Shown in pieces: positions 1 through 12,600 of a stretch of 64,000 nt of DNA; positions within the stretch are counted from its first letter, which is position 1, and each line of letters begins with the position of its first letter. The stretch is from assembly GCA_037951165.1 (NCBI GenBank), contig JBBDHG010000052.1, positions 933,501-997,500 on the forward strand. The letters are read 5' to 3'. The notes under the pieces are model-generated. The model was not told the DNA's origin, did not search any database, and saw only the letters and a program-made list of their open reading frames with translations. The DNA is from Lophius americanus. Its lineage: Eukaryota; Chordata; Actinopteri; Lophiiformes; Lophiidae. The position numbers were made by a program, and so were the translations under genes.

Positions 1-1150
1 GAGGGGAAAACGTGCCTGCATCATGGGATTGAGTTGTGGCTCTGCTTCAACTGTGCCAAAGCTGACAAGGGCATTTCAAAACCACAAACGTCCGCCAAGG
101 TTGAGCTTTTCCTCTGAATTCCTCCACAAGTTGCATTTCCTGTTTATATGCAAAACCTGTATTTTGGATTTTTTCACTGTGAAAATATACTCTGATCCAT
201 CCAGAATGTTTGTTGCAGGGGGAAACAGCTTTTCCAGAAATGGCAGCCATAAACTCATTCTTATACGAGTTTCATTCAAATCTGTCTAAGAAGTTTTGGA
301 GTTAAATGGCTCATGGTTCTCTGAATGTTTAAGAAATCTAATGTAGATGACTTGTTTGTGAGTACAAAGAAGTCCCAACTTCTGTCAGAGCCAAGCCTCT
401 AACACAGGTGAACGTCAGCTAAGTGAAAGGAAAATCTTCAAAGATCAAGAGAGTCTAGGTAGAAGCCAGTTCTGAGAAGCACACCTACACGTGTAGGTGT
501 GTACATCTCACAAACTTCCCTCCAGCGGTTTTTGAAAAGAAGAAGATAGACGCTTCCCGTTTACATACATACGTATGAGACCAAGAGAAAAGGATAAGAC
601 TGTATGACACATTTGGTGGGGTCATAAAAAAAAAGGTGCTCGATCAACTAATGATTCTGGATCTATTCTGAAATTCAAAGATTCCGTCAGTGAAGCAATG
701 CCCACTCTTCATCCAGTTTCATGGTAATCTCTAGTGGCATAAAAGACTTCAAATGTTTGACACTTGACCTGGATCCACGCCATAATTTAAGTGAAAAAGT
801 CCTTCCCAGTTATACTCCCAAGTCTCCCACCAACTTTCATGAAAACCTGTTGATTACATTTTGTGTGTAATTCAGTTAGTCAGACCAAAGGTATCTGAGT
901 GGTCAGACACAGCAACACATAAGTGACATATGTTCTAATTTGAATGGGGTATTTTCCTTTATTTGCATCTTAGTACGACTTTTGCCAAGGGCTGATGTGA
1001 TCTCTTGCTTGTTCATTGTACTTGACAGTCTAAAAACAAGTAACGTGTTGTGAAAAAGCCGGGCCCACCCTCCTATTTCCCTCAATTTTGTGAGTATTAC
1101 AGACTTAACTGTTTCATATCTTCAAGCTAACTTAATATAAAAATTTTAAA
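1..1150. other. Intronic sequence, no recognised element
   Basis: Downstream intron of the minus-strand MRTF gene. No conserved frame or repeat was recognised apart from the palindrome at 480-501. Short frames at 23-289 and 903-1085 have no family signature. Confidence 0.5.
480..501. repeat. 22-bp perfect palindrome with T-box-like half sites
   Basis: The arms CACACCTACAC and GTGTAGGTGTG are exact reverse complements with no loop. The centre is a CACGTG E-box (488-493). The outer 7 bases of each arm (CACACCT and AGGTGTG) equal the core of a T-box half site. Function is inference only. Confidence 0.6.
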
Positions 1151-1164
1151 AAGTCTGGAAATGG

Positions 1165-2330
1165 ATTTGCCCCTTAAAACTAAAAAACTGGATTAATAAC
1201 TGGTTCATTCTTGACTAGATCTGCCTGGACCTGATCACTACCAGCCCTGTTCCATCACATCATCAATTCAGTAGACCAACATCAGGAAGTTGGCACACAG
1301 GTCCAAATAGTAGTATACTATATTAAAATCAAAAGAAATTCCAGAAGATGATTGAAATACACCAGTCTGGGGAGGGTTCCAAAACTATTTCGAGGGTTCT
1401 GGGACTCCACAGATCCACTGTGAGACACAACATCTACAAATGGGGAAGACTGAAACGATAGTGAACTTTCCCAGAAGTGGTCGACCCTCATAAATTCCTG
1501 CAAAAGCAAGGTGAAGGCTTCTTCAGTCGCTTAGATCCAAAGAAACAATCCAAGGTACAGCATCTCACATCAAAAAGTCAGAGGACGTGGCTCCATTATT
1601 CTAAAGACACTGAGAAAAATGGCATCATGGGAAAGTGGTGAGGAAAAAGCCACTGTTGTCCCAAAAAAAATGATTAATGCTCTTCTGTATTCAACCAGCA
1701 TACACATTGAAGACCCTCAGAGGTTTAAGGAGAATCTTCTATGGACTGAGGTGTCGGAAGTTGTACTGTTTGGGGAAAATAGGATTCTCGTTCCATCTGG
1801 TGTAAATCAAACACGGCATTCCATTAGAAGAACATTAGACCTACGGTCCAACATAGAAGTGGCAGCATGATGTTATGTAGATGCTTTGCTGCTTCTGGTC
1901 CAAGATGACTCGCCATGATTGAGGGAAACATGACTTTTGCTCTTTAGCAGGTAATTCCAAAGGAGAATGTTAGGTCATCTGTCTGTGTGGAAGCTCAAGA
2001 ACAACTAGGGTCTAGAGCAAGACAATGATCCAAAGCAGTGACTGCACTGAAGCAGTTCTGCCAAGCAGAGTGGGCCAAAATTCCACCGCAGTGATGTCAG
2101 AGACTGATCTCCAGTTATCTGAAGGGTTTAGTTGGAGTTGGTGCTGCTGAAGATAAAACTAGAAGATAATAAGTTAGGGAGGTAAATACTTTTTCATCCT
2201 GATAAATTGGTATTACAGAACCTTTTTGCCATATTAAGTAAAACCTTATGACACAGTTTAATCTGAGATACACACAAAAACAGAAGAAACCTGGAGTGGG
2301 TCCAATACTTTGTCACAGCAGTGTGTGTAC
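1165..2330 (+). mobile_element. Tc1-like transposon, degraded, family 1
   Basis: A sense-strand remnant of a Tc1/mariner transposase gene with many stops. The helix-turn-helix part is at about 1335-1470 (CCAGTCTGGGGAGGGTTCCA, CTGGGACTCCACAGATCCAC). The start of the catalytic part is at 1700-1870, where the frame reads EDPQRFKENLLWTEVSEVVLFG, matching the DDE-region FWENILWTDETKVELFG pattern with the first catalytic Asp changed to Val or Glu. 2030-2160 is the C-terminal part (CAGTTCTGCCAAGCAGAGTG). A terminal repeat, GGGTCCAATACTTTGTCACA, lies near 2297-2316 and is the reverse complement of the start of the copy at 63318. The element is dead. Confidence 0.85.
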
Positions 2331-2368
2331 GTTTGTGCATGTGCGACAACTTAGAAGGTGTTACTCAC

Positions 2369-2434
2369 GAGGCATGATGCCTTGGTCTGCCAGTTGCTCT
2401 CGTGTCCTCCTCTGCTGAAGTCTTAGCTGTAGGA
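2369..2434 (-). CDS. mrtfb: Exon of a myocardin-related transcription factor: RPEL1 motif
   Basis: Seen: on the minus strand a 66-bp open segment is bounded by an acceptor (CTCTCTCCACCCTCAG) and a donor (GTGAGT). It begins with two bases of a split codon, has 21 codons and ends with one base, so both introns are phase 1. The translation includes LQLRLQ and QQRRTREQLADQGIMP. Known: this is the first RPEL motif of the MRTF/myocardin family, which binds G-actin and keeps the protein cytoplasmic; on release the protein enters the nucleus and co-activates SRF. Paralogue choice: LQLRLQ (not LQLKLQ) and REQL...QGIMP fit MRTFB better than MRTFA or myocardin as I remember them, so the paralogue is less certain than the family. 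The split last codon (C plus two bases) is consistent with the proline that follows in the family. The next exon is not found in 1-2368 and should lie beyond the left edge. Confidence 0.9.
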
Positions 2435-2545
2435 CTGAGGGTGGAGAGAGAGGAGGAGGAATGGGAGAGCGAGAGATGAAGGGAAAGAGTATAAAAGGGG
2501 TGATGTGGACAGAAAGATGAGGGACAGACAAAAAGCAGGAAAAGA
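2435..2545 (-). promoter_or_regulatory. Long polypyrimidine tract and 3' splice site
   Basis: Read on the minus strand, about 110 bases before the RPEL1 exon are dominated by C and T (for example CCTCCTCCTCTCTCTCC) and end CCCTCAG. This is a strong acceptor, fitting for the end of a very long intron. Confidence 0.8.
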
Positions 2546-4070
2546 CTCAGAATTCAACCCATTTAAAATGCTGTTTGATTCTAAGTTAGTCATTTCACCT
2601 CAACTATAGGTCGCATTAAAACAAGATTCTTGAGTCAGTTTCTGGTGAGTCAACAGATGCACGTGAACAGTATGTATGTATGCAAACAGAGAATAGAAAA
2701 AAACAACACTGCTTGCTCACAAATATTTCTGTGAGCAGGATGTAGGGAATGATAAACACAGCTCCTGGCTTTTAAACAGATCTGCTCGGCAGTGTGTGGT
2801 CCACGGCTTGTGCACGTTTCTCCATGCTCCATGTGTGTGGAAGTAGTCTAGGTGGGAGTGCGGGGTCATAAACATACAACCTCCCCCGTGTCTGTAGCTC
2901 TTTTGCTTTCTTTTTCTGTCTTTGTGTGTGTTTATCCTCTTGGCTGTTATCTGATGGTCTCTCGCTGAGACCCTGTTTGACACGAGCATGAAATGTCCCT
3001 CATCACTGCAAGGCTCTAATCCCTTCCTGCTTGGCTTCCCTATTTTTTAATTATCTCCGTCAGGTGGTTCATATCCACGGTTGCATTTGAGCAGCTTCAT
3101 GAATTTCCTCAAAGCTCTCTAGTTTTTAATAGCTAGACTGAATATCTGTGAGCCCAAGCAGAGCACCTCCATAATGTAACAGCAGGCCCTTCCCTTCAAG
3201 TGACATCTGCTTTAGTTTACGGTGACGGGGTCGTGACCCACAACATCACAGACAGCAAACAGCCTTAGTGGCTAACTGAGAGCTGACCAAAACAAGGAGC
3301 TAAAACAACAGAATGTCTGCATGTCTTCAAAGTAAAAATTAAGTGACTTTTGAGACACTTTTATCGTCTCTAAAATGAAAAAAACAAATAAACAAACAAA
3401 CAAACATTATTGCAGCAAATCAACTCCACAGAGGAGACAGTTATTGAATCAGACAAACGTAAACCAACATTAGTTAGCATATCTGCTTTAATCCATAGAA
3501 ATACAACTGTACTAAATTAGCTCTGGTGGTAGCCGTGAAGGACTTAGCTAAACTAGCACAACCAGTAGCAGTATAACTAAGGCTAAGCCCAGCCAACTTT
3601 TAGAATAAGCTCAATTCAGCCTCTTCTATCGATCTTTCAGTCATTACCCAGAGCTCATGATCATAGGTGAGGGTTAGAACCTTGATGGACTGGTAAATTG
3701 CCATTAGCCTTTTTAATGTTAGGAATAGGAGGAAATGCTTGGGTCCAATATTTAAATCAGTTTTTGCTGGTCATACCTGTCTTCACTCTTAAGGCAGGAG
3801 AATTGTTTTTATGTAGCATTTTTATTATTGTTTATATTTGTACATGTATATACATGCATATATTTGTATGGATATGTATGCATGTGTGGTATATATATGT
3901 ATATATGCACATTTTAGTGTATAGTAGTATTGCTACAGCTAAGACTTCAGCTGCTTTATCTTTCTAATTTCCATAATTGTGCTAGCTCATTGATGTAGTG
4001 CTGCTGAGCTGATGTAACTTCGTGTTTGTCTCTTTTATGTCAACGCACTATGCACTGGGACAAATGAACT
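2546..4070. other. Intron, no gene; short simple repeats
   Basis: Single-copy-looking AT-rich sequence. It holds a short (AAAC)n tract at about 3380-3405 and a TATG/TATA-rich stretch at 3830-3915. The frame at 3698-3967 is low complexity through the TATG tract and is not supported. Confidence 0.5.
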
Positions 4071-4074
4071 TGAA

Positions 4075-4560
4075 CTGAACAAAATTGAGAGCTATGTCTT
4101 ACGACCTAGCTCTCTCTTCAGCACAGCGGACCAATACAAAACCATCATTACTGCTGATGCTGCACCGAACTGCCTGTCCATCAGACGGTCCATTTTCCCT
4201 CCTCCTAAGCCATGAAACCAATATTATTAAGCTCCTTTGCTTGAGGCAGCACCTCACCCCCAACCCAAATGGGACAGTCCACTGTTTTCCGGCAGAGAAC
4301 CATGACCTCAGATTAAGAGGTGCTGACTCTCTTTCCAGACGCTTCACAAACAGCTGCAAACCGATCCAGAACATGTTGGAGGTCACAAACTGATGATGCC
4401 AACAGACCAACATCATCTACAAACAGCAGAGATGCAATTTTAACCCGCCCAAACTGGGAACTCTCCTCTCCTCGACTGTACCTTGTTAAGATCCTGTCCA
4501 TATATATCAGGAACAGAATCGGAGACCAGGGACAACCTTAGCGGCATCTGCACTCACTGA
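4075..4560 (-). mobile_element. LINE reverse-transcriptase fragment
   Basis: The minus strand reads ...SPILFLIYMDRILTRYSRG..., then IASLLFVDDVGLLASSVCDL and VLDRFAAVCEASGKRVSTS. This is the reverse-transcriptase palm with the catalytic xxDD box, here FVDD where the family has FADD. Past the box the frame continues with a stop (about 4310) and frame changes down to 4075. Only about 160 residues of the RT domain are present, with no endonuclease and no tail. It is an internal fragment of a non-LTR retrotransposon of the kind common in teleosts; the clade is not assigned. Confidence 0.8.
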
Positions 4561-5329
4561 AAACGTGTCTGACGTTCTGCGTATACGTATGCGTATATAT
4601 ACATATATACATCTTATACTGATTCGCAAGAACTGTTGATTACTCCACAGAAATCCACACAATGGCTTCTTGTCAGAGCATACATAGCGCTTCTGAAACT
4701 TAAAACTGGTTAGCAACCAAGTGATAATCTAAGCAGTGACCCAATGTGTCAATCCAACAGTAACTGTCATAATGGAGCTGATGCTGATTCTGTTGTTTCC
4801 TTATGTCCTGTGACAGGTTCAACCGTGTAACAGCAGATAAAAGGATGCTCATATGGAAATTCTTCATCATGCGCTCCCGAGTTCTACACAGATTATATTG
4901 TCAGAGTAAATAGTTGTATACATCACAGGTTCCTGACTGAAAAGCATGCAATAATCAGGATACTAGTATTTACCAGATATACATGACTATTAATAACCAG
5001 ATCCATGATTATTATGATGGCTTTCCTCACCGTCCCACCTCTGCCATCTGGAGGTTTAGTGTGGAATGAGATTATCAGACCATGTCCTTTGGATGTCTTG
5101 ATGGGAGGGCAGGCTTGTTGGGGACAAAGTGGGTTTTAGGCCATTCACCAAGCTAGGGGCTGCACTAGCTCATGAACCCGGTTTTCGTGGGTAGTCCCCT
5201 GCAAAGTCAGCGTCTGACTCTTTAGTATCCATGACCAGCCATCAGACAGACACTGCCAAATTACTGCTGGGCGAATGGTTCCTTCAGCCTACGGGTTTAT
5301 CTACACTTTCTGCAGGGCTAAAATACTTT
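4561..5329. other. Intron, nothing recognised
   Basis: A short TATA/CGTA run at 4580-4615 follows the LINE fragment. The rest shows no repeat or frame I can support. Confidence 0.4.
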
Positions 5330-5620
5330 CGAATTTAACTTCTAAAAAAAGTAATATAGACACAATTTAACTCATGGGTGGGATGTTATGGATAAGAAAC
5401 TGTGTTTTCCACAAAAATCTCCCCCTAATGAGTAAAAAAGAACTATTATAGTGAAATAATAAAGACACACATAGAACCCCTTTTTAGATTAATATCAGCC
5501 AATTTGGAAATAATCTAACATATAGTTGGGAAGTTACAGTGTTTTTATTTGCAGAAAAATCCACCCATTCGGTGAAATATGAACAATTAATGTAATAATT
5601 ACCCAAACCTGGTAGGCTGC
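5330..5620 (+). repeat. Dispersed repeat A, copy 1
   Basis: Shares ordered blocks with 31040-31500: CCCCTAATGAGTAAAA, GAACTATTA, AGCCAATTTGGA, and CATATAGTTGGGAAGT against CATAGCTGGAAAGTAACT. It is non-coding. It belongs to a repeat I know as frequent in fish introns (the CCCCCTAGTGGT type); its class is unknown to me. Confidence 0.6.
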
Positions 5621-5623
5621 ACA

Positions 5624-5890
5624 GTGGTGCAGTGGGCAGCACTGCTGCATAATAGTAGGTTAAACTTCACCTCTGGCCACTGTTTCTATGTGGAGTTTGC
5701 CTGTCCCTGTGTCTGCATGGGTTTTTCATGGGCTACTCTGATTTCCTCCCACAGTCCAAACACACTATAATTGTCAGTCCTGTGATGAACTGCTGACTCG
5801 TCCAAGGTGTACCCCTACTCTCGCCCAATGTCAGTTGGGATAAACTCCAGCCACCCATGACCCTGAATAGGGTAAGCGGTCACAGAATAT
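5624..5890 (+). mobile_element. Short retroposon (GGCGGCACGGTGGTGCAGTGG family), sense copy
   Basis: Recognisable blocks in order: CACAGTGGTGCAGTGGGCAG, GTGGAGTTTGCCTGTCC, CATGGGTTTTTCATGGGCTACTCTGAT, TTTCCTCCCACAGTCCAAA, and AAACTCCAGCCACCCATGA followed by GGTAAGCGGT. This is a very common teleost short interspersed or LINE-tail repeat, diverged here. A better preserved copy in the other orientation is at 61030-61388. Confidence 0.75.
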
Positions 5891-8050
5891 TTCTACGGCA
5901 GCCAGTTACTGTTTTTCTAATTCTTCTATTTAGCGTCTCTATTATTTTGGCGGTTGGGGTGTGGTTACCATCCAAACTGTGGTTAAATGAAAAAAAGTCC
6001 ATACTGCCACTGTCCAATTTGTCCCAATGACACATTTATAATCAGAGCAACAACAAGATAATCTGCTTTATAACAAGGGTTTTAGAAGGGAAGACACTTT
6101 ATGCGTTCTATTTAATTCCATCACGACCCACATAGCCAAATCCTAAACCATGATGTAGGACTGGCAACGTTCCTTCAGTTTGGAGAGCTTCTAACAAGCT
6201 AATGCAATAAGCTAATGTTATGATAAGGCAGAGTTGGTTTAATCCATACAAGCAGGTCTTGTCTTTCATGGAGAGTCATAATGGACTGTTTCTGATTTGA
6301 TTCTGCTCTGTATTATGTTAACGCTGAGGATTATCATGGATTTTGTCTGCAGAGGCAAACAAAGATAATCTGTTCTTCTTCTTAAATGACTCACTGCTGG
6401 GGTTGTTGAGCTAATAACTTTAGACCAGCACATCATTTGTTCCGTTTTAATGTAACTCTCGGACAGAAGGTAAATTCTAGACTATGCTGTCGAATAGACA
6501 CTTGTACATTCATTGTCCGAGGTTCTAACAATTACAAATTACAAAAGACAGGCAGGTTTGGTCTCCTCTGCCATCTGTAGCCACCGCTGCTCGCCAATTC
6601 TTCAGAGCATCTTTCCTCTTAACTGCAGGGGCTGCTCTTGGCTGGATAGGATATCAATAATTCTGTCTGAAAAAGTGCTGCGCCTGCCATATAATCTGCT
6701 CTTTGTCTTAAAAAGCTTTCCTCGGACCAGAGGGCTGTCTGTCCTGATTGCAGAGTGTACATGTTACAGAGCGAAGACCCGAGCCAGGCTATGTAATCAC
6801 AGATCACTGAACCGTACGATACTCGGCCTCTCACTGTTGACTTTGAAACTGAACACGTTTGTCTTAACTCTGGCTTTCTTGACAATAAAGGACACACAAA
6901 TCTACAACCACATTTACAAGTTTTCAGATTTATAGTGTAAATAAACTATCATTTGGCCTGTTTGCACCGTTGAAGTGGTGATAATTACACAAGCAACACT
7001 GATTTAGTGCCTTAAAATAATAGCAGCTCCACACTTTTACACCTAGACCCCAGCATTTTAGCTAAAGAGGCCGCATGCATTTATTTCATGAGTTCTCCTG
7101 AACTTTCCGTCAGCACTTTGGAGGAATGTGTTTGTGAAAGATGTATGAGCGTCACTGTATAACTTCTAATAAACAGGTATCCCTACATGAGGTATTAGGT
7201 TTATTTTAGGCTAATACCTCTGCATAAAGTGGAAATCCACCTTAAAGCAGAAATTGCAAATTTTATTCTTACGGTCTTGGACAGTTTAAGGCAACATTTG
7301 TGAACGTGAGCCAGATTCAGATGCAGCCAAAACTACACCATTAAGATACAGTTCCTGGAGCTCGTCCACTGACAATGACTTATGATCAACAGGGGGATAG
7401 TAGGGTGATGCCGTGAAAAAATAAAAAAACCCTTGAGAGCACAAACCGAACCATTCCACAGGTAAATGCTTTTCTTTCTGCTGCCAAAGTGTCGCTCAAT
7501 GTCAGCGGAGGGTGTTTAGATTTTGTCTCTTGAGCTATTAGTAGTGCATTTCTGTCAGAAAGACAGAATCTACCAGCATCATGAGAGGAACAAATATTAA
7601 AGATTCTCCTAATAAATAAGCATAAAACAATAGTTGAGGCTGCTGTTTTATCAATTAAGAAAAATCTAATGAAAACTGTGCCAAAAAGATGTAATATATG
7701 CAAATTAAACCCTTTTTACACACCTCTAGGACTCCTGCTGAATTTTATTGAATTCTGTCCAGTTGATTTTAATGAGATGTGGATCCATCTCCTATAGAAA
7801 AGGGTAACTCTATATGACCCCTTTGGCAGGGACGTACAAATATTGTTTCAGCAAATTCAAACAAATACAATATGACACCAGACTTCTGCCGAGGAGTGCA
7901 AACAAGGGTTCTTTATTTAAATCTGACCCTCACGATGTGAATGATTGAGCATTAAAACATACCCAGAGAAATTGGAACTGGATTTACCGTTATTAGTTTC
8001 ATAATTATGGTTGTTTTCTTCAGGATGCAATGCATCTCCAAAATTCCAAG
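5891..8050. other. Intron, no supported gene
   Basis: The 140-codon frame at 6513-6935 has no domain I recognise. It ends in a short tail (TTGACAATAAAGGACACAC) that resembles a retroposon or LINE 3' end, so it may be repeat-derived. A poly-A signal-like AATAAA sits there, but no transcript can be argued. Confidence 0.4.
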
Positions 8051-8114
8051 ATTTCTACCAAAGCATATGTCCCCCCTTAGCTCGTTGATGTCCCTGTTTG
8101 TCTCTTTCAGATGC

Positions 8115-8420
8115 AGCACCAACTCTTTCAGCAGTTTGTGCTACAGCAGCTCTTCTTTGGGATTGGGCAACATGGGCCATCCTCAGTCGCTGATCCCCAT
8201 TTATCCTCTCGTAGTCCACTTTGGTAGGTGCTATCCAAGGCAGATTCAACAAGAACTATGGTTCTAGATCAATCCGTCTAGCCATCACAATCTGGTCCCT
8301 GTAAAAGTCACTAAGATCCTCATACTTGTCCATTATTCCTGCTTACATCGCATCGACTTCAGGAAAAAATGTTCACTTGCTGCCAAATATAGGCCTGCCA
8401 CTGACAGGTAACCCTGGTAA
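8115..8420 (-). mobile_element. Tc1-like transposon fragment, family 2
   Basis: Antisense N-terminal part of a second Tc1-like transposase family: CAGCAGCTCTTCTTTGGGAT, then CTAGCCATCACAATCTGGTC, CTTGTCCATTATTCCTGCTT and AAAATGTTCACTTGCTGCC. On the minus strand this is the start codon region and the first helix-turn-helix. Central and 3' parts are absent. Confidence 0.8.
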
Positions 8421-11400
8421 CCAGATATCAATGTTTTTCAACTTGCTTCAATTGTTGTGGGCATGTTCTTGTTTTTTTAAATATAATTATTTACTAAACT
8501 TTTGCTAGTTTTAGGGTTTAATCACTTTTCTGCTTGTTTTTTTTTTATTTCTTAGAGATTTTGAATACAGGTCTTATTGGTGAGGTAGGCATGCATGAAA
8601 TAGATGTGAAAAAACAGCAGAGCGAATAGATCGGTAAAGCTATTTCAACTACATTACAACTTGTTTTTCTTCACTCTACTAATGTTAAGGCAGTTAAAAG
8701 AATTTCATTCATGATTATATTGCCGAATCTTAAGTAGCACACTATTACTTCCTGCTTTGCTGCTGTAATTATCGGTTTTGCTAGTTAACAGGTATATCAA
8801 GATCCCTTGATTCACTTAGTCATCATTACTGACCATCGCATTGCATTTTCGGATGCTCATGACTTGATAATTGCCCACCCTACAACTAGTTGTCACAGAT
8901 TTACATACCTGGAAACTCGTATTACCAACCAACAAATATGAAATCAACATATTTTTGTTTTATGTCCTTATACATCAAAAAATTGAAGCAAAAACATTCA
9001 TCTACTTTCATCTCTTAAGGGAAGTTGTTGATGGAGGTATTATCGTTGAATAAAAAAAGTTAATTGTGAGCCTTGATCCTCGACAGTCATAGCCTCTCCA
9101 TTAACATAAACTTTTATATTCCTTCAACAATGCAGATGGTCCTTGTATATTCCATTAAGAAGTTTTTCTGTTTAGACATTAAATACCAAAAAAAAAAAAC
9201 GTAAATCAAGCTGATTTACACATTTTCCAAAAGAATTGAGGAGAAAGGTTGGGGTAATTTCACGAAGGTGAAGGCCCCTTCCAGCGTAATGAGCCTATAA
9301 ATGAAACGTCAGAGATCATCGCCTTTTGAATATTAATTTGTTGTGTATATCTTTTGAATAAATACATATTTATATGAATACAGATGAAAACATTGAGTGA
9401 TATTATACATGTGGATACATGGATGAGCTTAGATATGTATTTTTCTTCATAGTTAATGACTTGCGGTATTGATATACCTCATATTTGACGCTTGTCTCAC
9501 ACTATTACGTAATCACGTAGAGCTCCAGAGCCCTTTGAGCTGTAAATTCAATTGGCGTGAGAGCAAGTCAACAACATACACATTCAGAAAACATTTGGCG
9601 GTCCGTCGGGAGCACTTAAATGAGATCTCTATCTACTCTTGTCGTTTCAACCATGCAGCATCGGTTCCCATGGATTAAGTTCCAGTGAGGTGCAAAACGA
9701 GCAACAACTGCTGCTTTTAACAGAGACACAGAACTCCAACTGCTACAGCTTAAAGAAAACTGTAAATCTTGGACCGTGTGATTGTCTAAGACTCCCCCTG
9801 TCAACAGCAGTTATCACAGAAAGAATTAGAGTTAGTTTTACTTTTCCTACACTCAATATTTCACTCATGCGCTCATAAATTATTGAGCTGGTCATGTGTG
9901 TTGTATCACCCCAGGAACCCATAGGAAGACAGTATCTATGCATCTTAATCACGTAGAGCAAGACAGAACCTGAAAACCTTCTTGATGCCGTCACCCCTCT
10001 TGTTCCCGGGAACACTGGGGGTCAATTCCCACCAACAACAACTAAGCGGAAACGCATCATTTACCCTCCCATTTCTGCAGCATGGTTACAGGATGCAAAC
10101 AAACTGCAAGCAAGGACTGAAGCCCATTTTCACATGGACAGAGTCTACCTTCACAGTAGATGGGGGAGAATGATTTGAGGTTGCCACCATCAGTTACATT
10201 TTCCTCAGGGAGATGGCAGTGTTGGTCAGACAACACAAAATACACAGAGGAGGAAATAAAAAAGAAAGAGTGATGGAATTATAGAGGAGATAGATGAAGC
10301 CACAACAGCTGCTGTGTGTTAGAGCGGCTTGTAGACTCTCTCCCTGTCTGATAGGAACAGGTAGATACACGAGCACTGTCAGCTTCGAATCCAGCCATTA
10401 TGAGATAACCTCTGACCCCTCTCTAGGGTCTAATCTCCCGTTATCAGATTGCACATAATAAGAATGACTCACTGGTATGCTTCAAGCAGCAGCAACAGGT
10501 TGGCACAGAGCAAGTGCACTAACCTACCTGGAACATCCCTCACTTGTCCTGATTTTACGAGGAGACAGAAGAAGATCAAAAGACAAGGGCGGCTGTAAAT
10601 CCATCCCAACATGGACAGGGTGAAATGTTAGTTACTTGGGGAGGATATCTTACTCATGCCGGCCTCCCTCTGGTATTCCTTGCACAACCATATGCCCATA
10701 GTATATTCCACACACCTGTCACTTTGCTGGTGTTAACTGAAAATCAAATCATGAGGGTAATCATCAATCGCCCGTGACATCAGTTTCACAGGGTTGCCTA
10801 TAAATACCAAGTGTTGAGAGACAAACTGAAAGAGGTCACATGCCAGTCATCAGTGGGCTTACCTGATCTAAACTTGCTTCGAATCAGAATGGAGTGTTCA
10901 GAGCCCAGAAGAGTCATAATGCTTACGGTACAGTTCCAGTGTTCACAAGTTGCAAATACAAGTCACACACACTCCAGACACAGCACGAACTTCGACCCCG
11001 GGGCCACCTCTGGACTCCAGACTGAGATGAGATGGAGCTGACCCAGCCGGCCTCATCAACAACTCTGGAAGGAAACTTGGTGTAAGCAGAGGAAAATAAC
11101 ACACTGGCTTTCTAGTCTCTGCCTCCTCTTGTCTGCTTTCCCCCAGAAACGGCAGTGTGTGAGTTTAGGGCCGCTGAAGCTTTGGTCCCATCAGGCTGAG
11201 AGCTCTGAGCAGGTCCAGGGACAGCACACAGAGATATGCCCTGCCTGGGGAGGAGCTAACCGGCCAGGGTTTCCCCTAAGCCCCGCCTGCCAGAGCCCCA
11301 GAGGCTGGACTGGGCTCGGTTGCTGAACATATTCTTCCTCCCCTGCCACCACTGTAAATATATCTGGTCTAGCAGCCCTGCTGACTGTCATTGGAGAGGG

Positions 11401-11770
11401 AAGCGAGCTGGACGGGGGAGAGAAAGACCAAGACAGAGATGCAGATAGATGAGCAGTACAGCTCGGAAGGAGACTGAGTAAAGTAGAAATGACAAGTTTT
11501 TCTTCTTGAGGCTCCTTCTTGCTCCATCTACACTGCAAAAACCGCCATGCTATAAAAGACGGCAAATATTCCCAGATTATAATCAAATTGATTGAAATTT
11601 GCAAAAAAAAATTCTACCGATAGCGAAAGAAAGTTTTACTGGGCTAGAATTCTTAAAGCAAGTATAAAAATCTAAGCATTGAAATCGGCCTGAAAACTAG
11701 ACATATATACTCAAATTTAATAGTAATAATAAAAATGATAATAATAAATACAATGCTGCTGTAACCCAGC
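8421..11770. other. Intron, no supported gene
   Basis: AT-rich to 9460, then more balanced composition to 11600. Small overlapping frames on both strands (9469-10376, 10811-11604) show no family signature. A GC-richer stretch at 11040-11560 has a splice-like donor or two but no convincing exon. Confidence 0.4.
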
Positions 11771-11774
11771 CCCG

Positions 11775-11870
11775 AAGTGTTCACAAGTCAGTGTACTCTA
11801 CTGCCGGTCCCAGGCATGATTAAATGGGATGGGTTGTGTCAGGAAGGACATTATGCGGAACATTAACCGT
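11775..11870 (+). mobile_element. RTE-like LINE end fragment
   Basis: TGCCGGTCCCAGGCATGATTA followed by GGGTTGTGTCAGGAAGGACAT matches the conserved non-coding leader that precedes the RTE-like LINE; the same block in antisense lies at 34090-34150. Only this end piece is present. Confidence 0.6.
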
Positions 11871-12379
11871 CTCTGGGAGTGTTAGCTGGCAAGGTATCTA
11901 CTAACGGTAACTTTAGATGGAAAAAGTTTAGGAATCCCTCCTCCTGGTCAGAAAAATACTGTTTATCCAGACATTCCATCAATAACCTGAATGAGATTCT
12001 CCAGCTGCACATCTGAGGACAGTCTCTGCATTTGTTAAGGATTTCTTAACAGCATTGGTGACACAGAACATATCGGTAACGCAACTGTTGGTAAAGCAGT
12101 GAAGAAGGGGACCCTTGATCTGAAACGCCTCCTCCCTGGCCATAAACTCCTCCAGAAAATCAAAGAGGAGTTCTACAGAGCTGCAGGTGACTGATGTAAA
12201 AATCATTAATTTGAGAGATGATGATGATAGCTGAAATTATATAGCCATGAGATTTGATTCTCAATGAGTATGTCACTTGGTTAAATAAAGGGTAAAATAT
12301 TCTCAGTATATACTGTAATCATATAATGCATGCATTTGATCTTCCAGCTCAACTGGGCTGAAATAGAACAACTTTTTCG

Positions 12380-12600
12380 TTTCAGCAGATTTCATGGTGA
12401 ATCTGAGCTCCACTGATGATAGTGGCTTTTACGGTCCTCGTGCAAGAGTTTAACTCAGTGTTCACAAACTCAGTTTATTGACGCAACTCAGATCAGCTAT
12501 TGTGGAACCCAATACTCTTCGAAACCCATTTCAGGGTTGATCAACTTAGTGCTTAGGGTTAAACTCAGAGTTTGTTGTATCCACTTTCGGAAATATCCCA
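12380..12600. repeat. Possible DNA-transposon remnant
   Basis: Short blocks (GGTTAAACTCAGAGTTTGTTG, and GAGTTTAACTCAGTGTTCACAA in the other sense about 90 bp earlier) suggest an inverted-repeat teleost element. Too diverged to assign; this rests partly on memory. Confidence 0.3.

Noticed and set aside
6513..6935. 140-codon plus-strand frame as a gene
   Set aside because: No domain, no splice or start context; ends in a retroposon-like tail.
11979..12206. 75-codon minus frame with a GELL/DFLEEFM-like look as an exon
   Set aside because: No matching family, and no acceptor/donor pair in a sensible phase.
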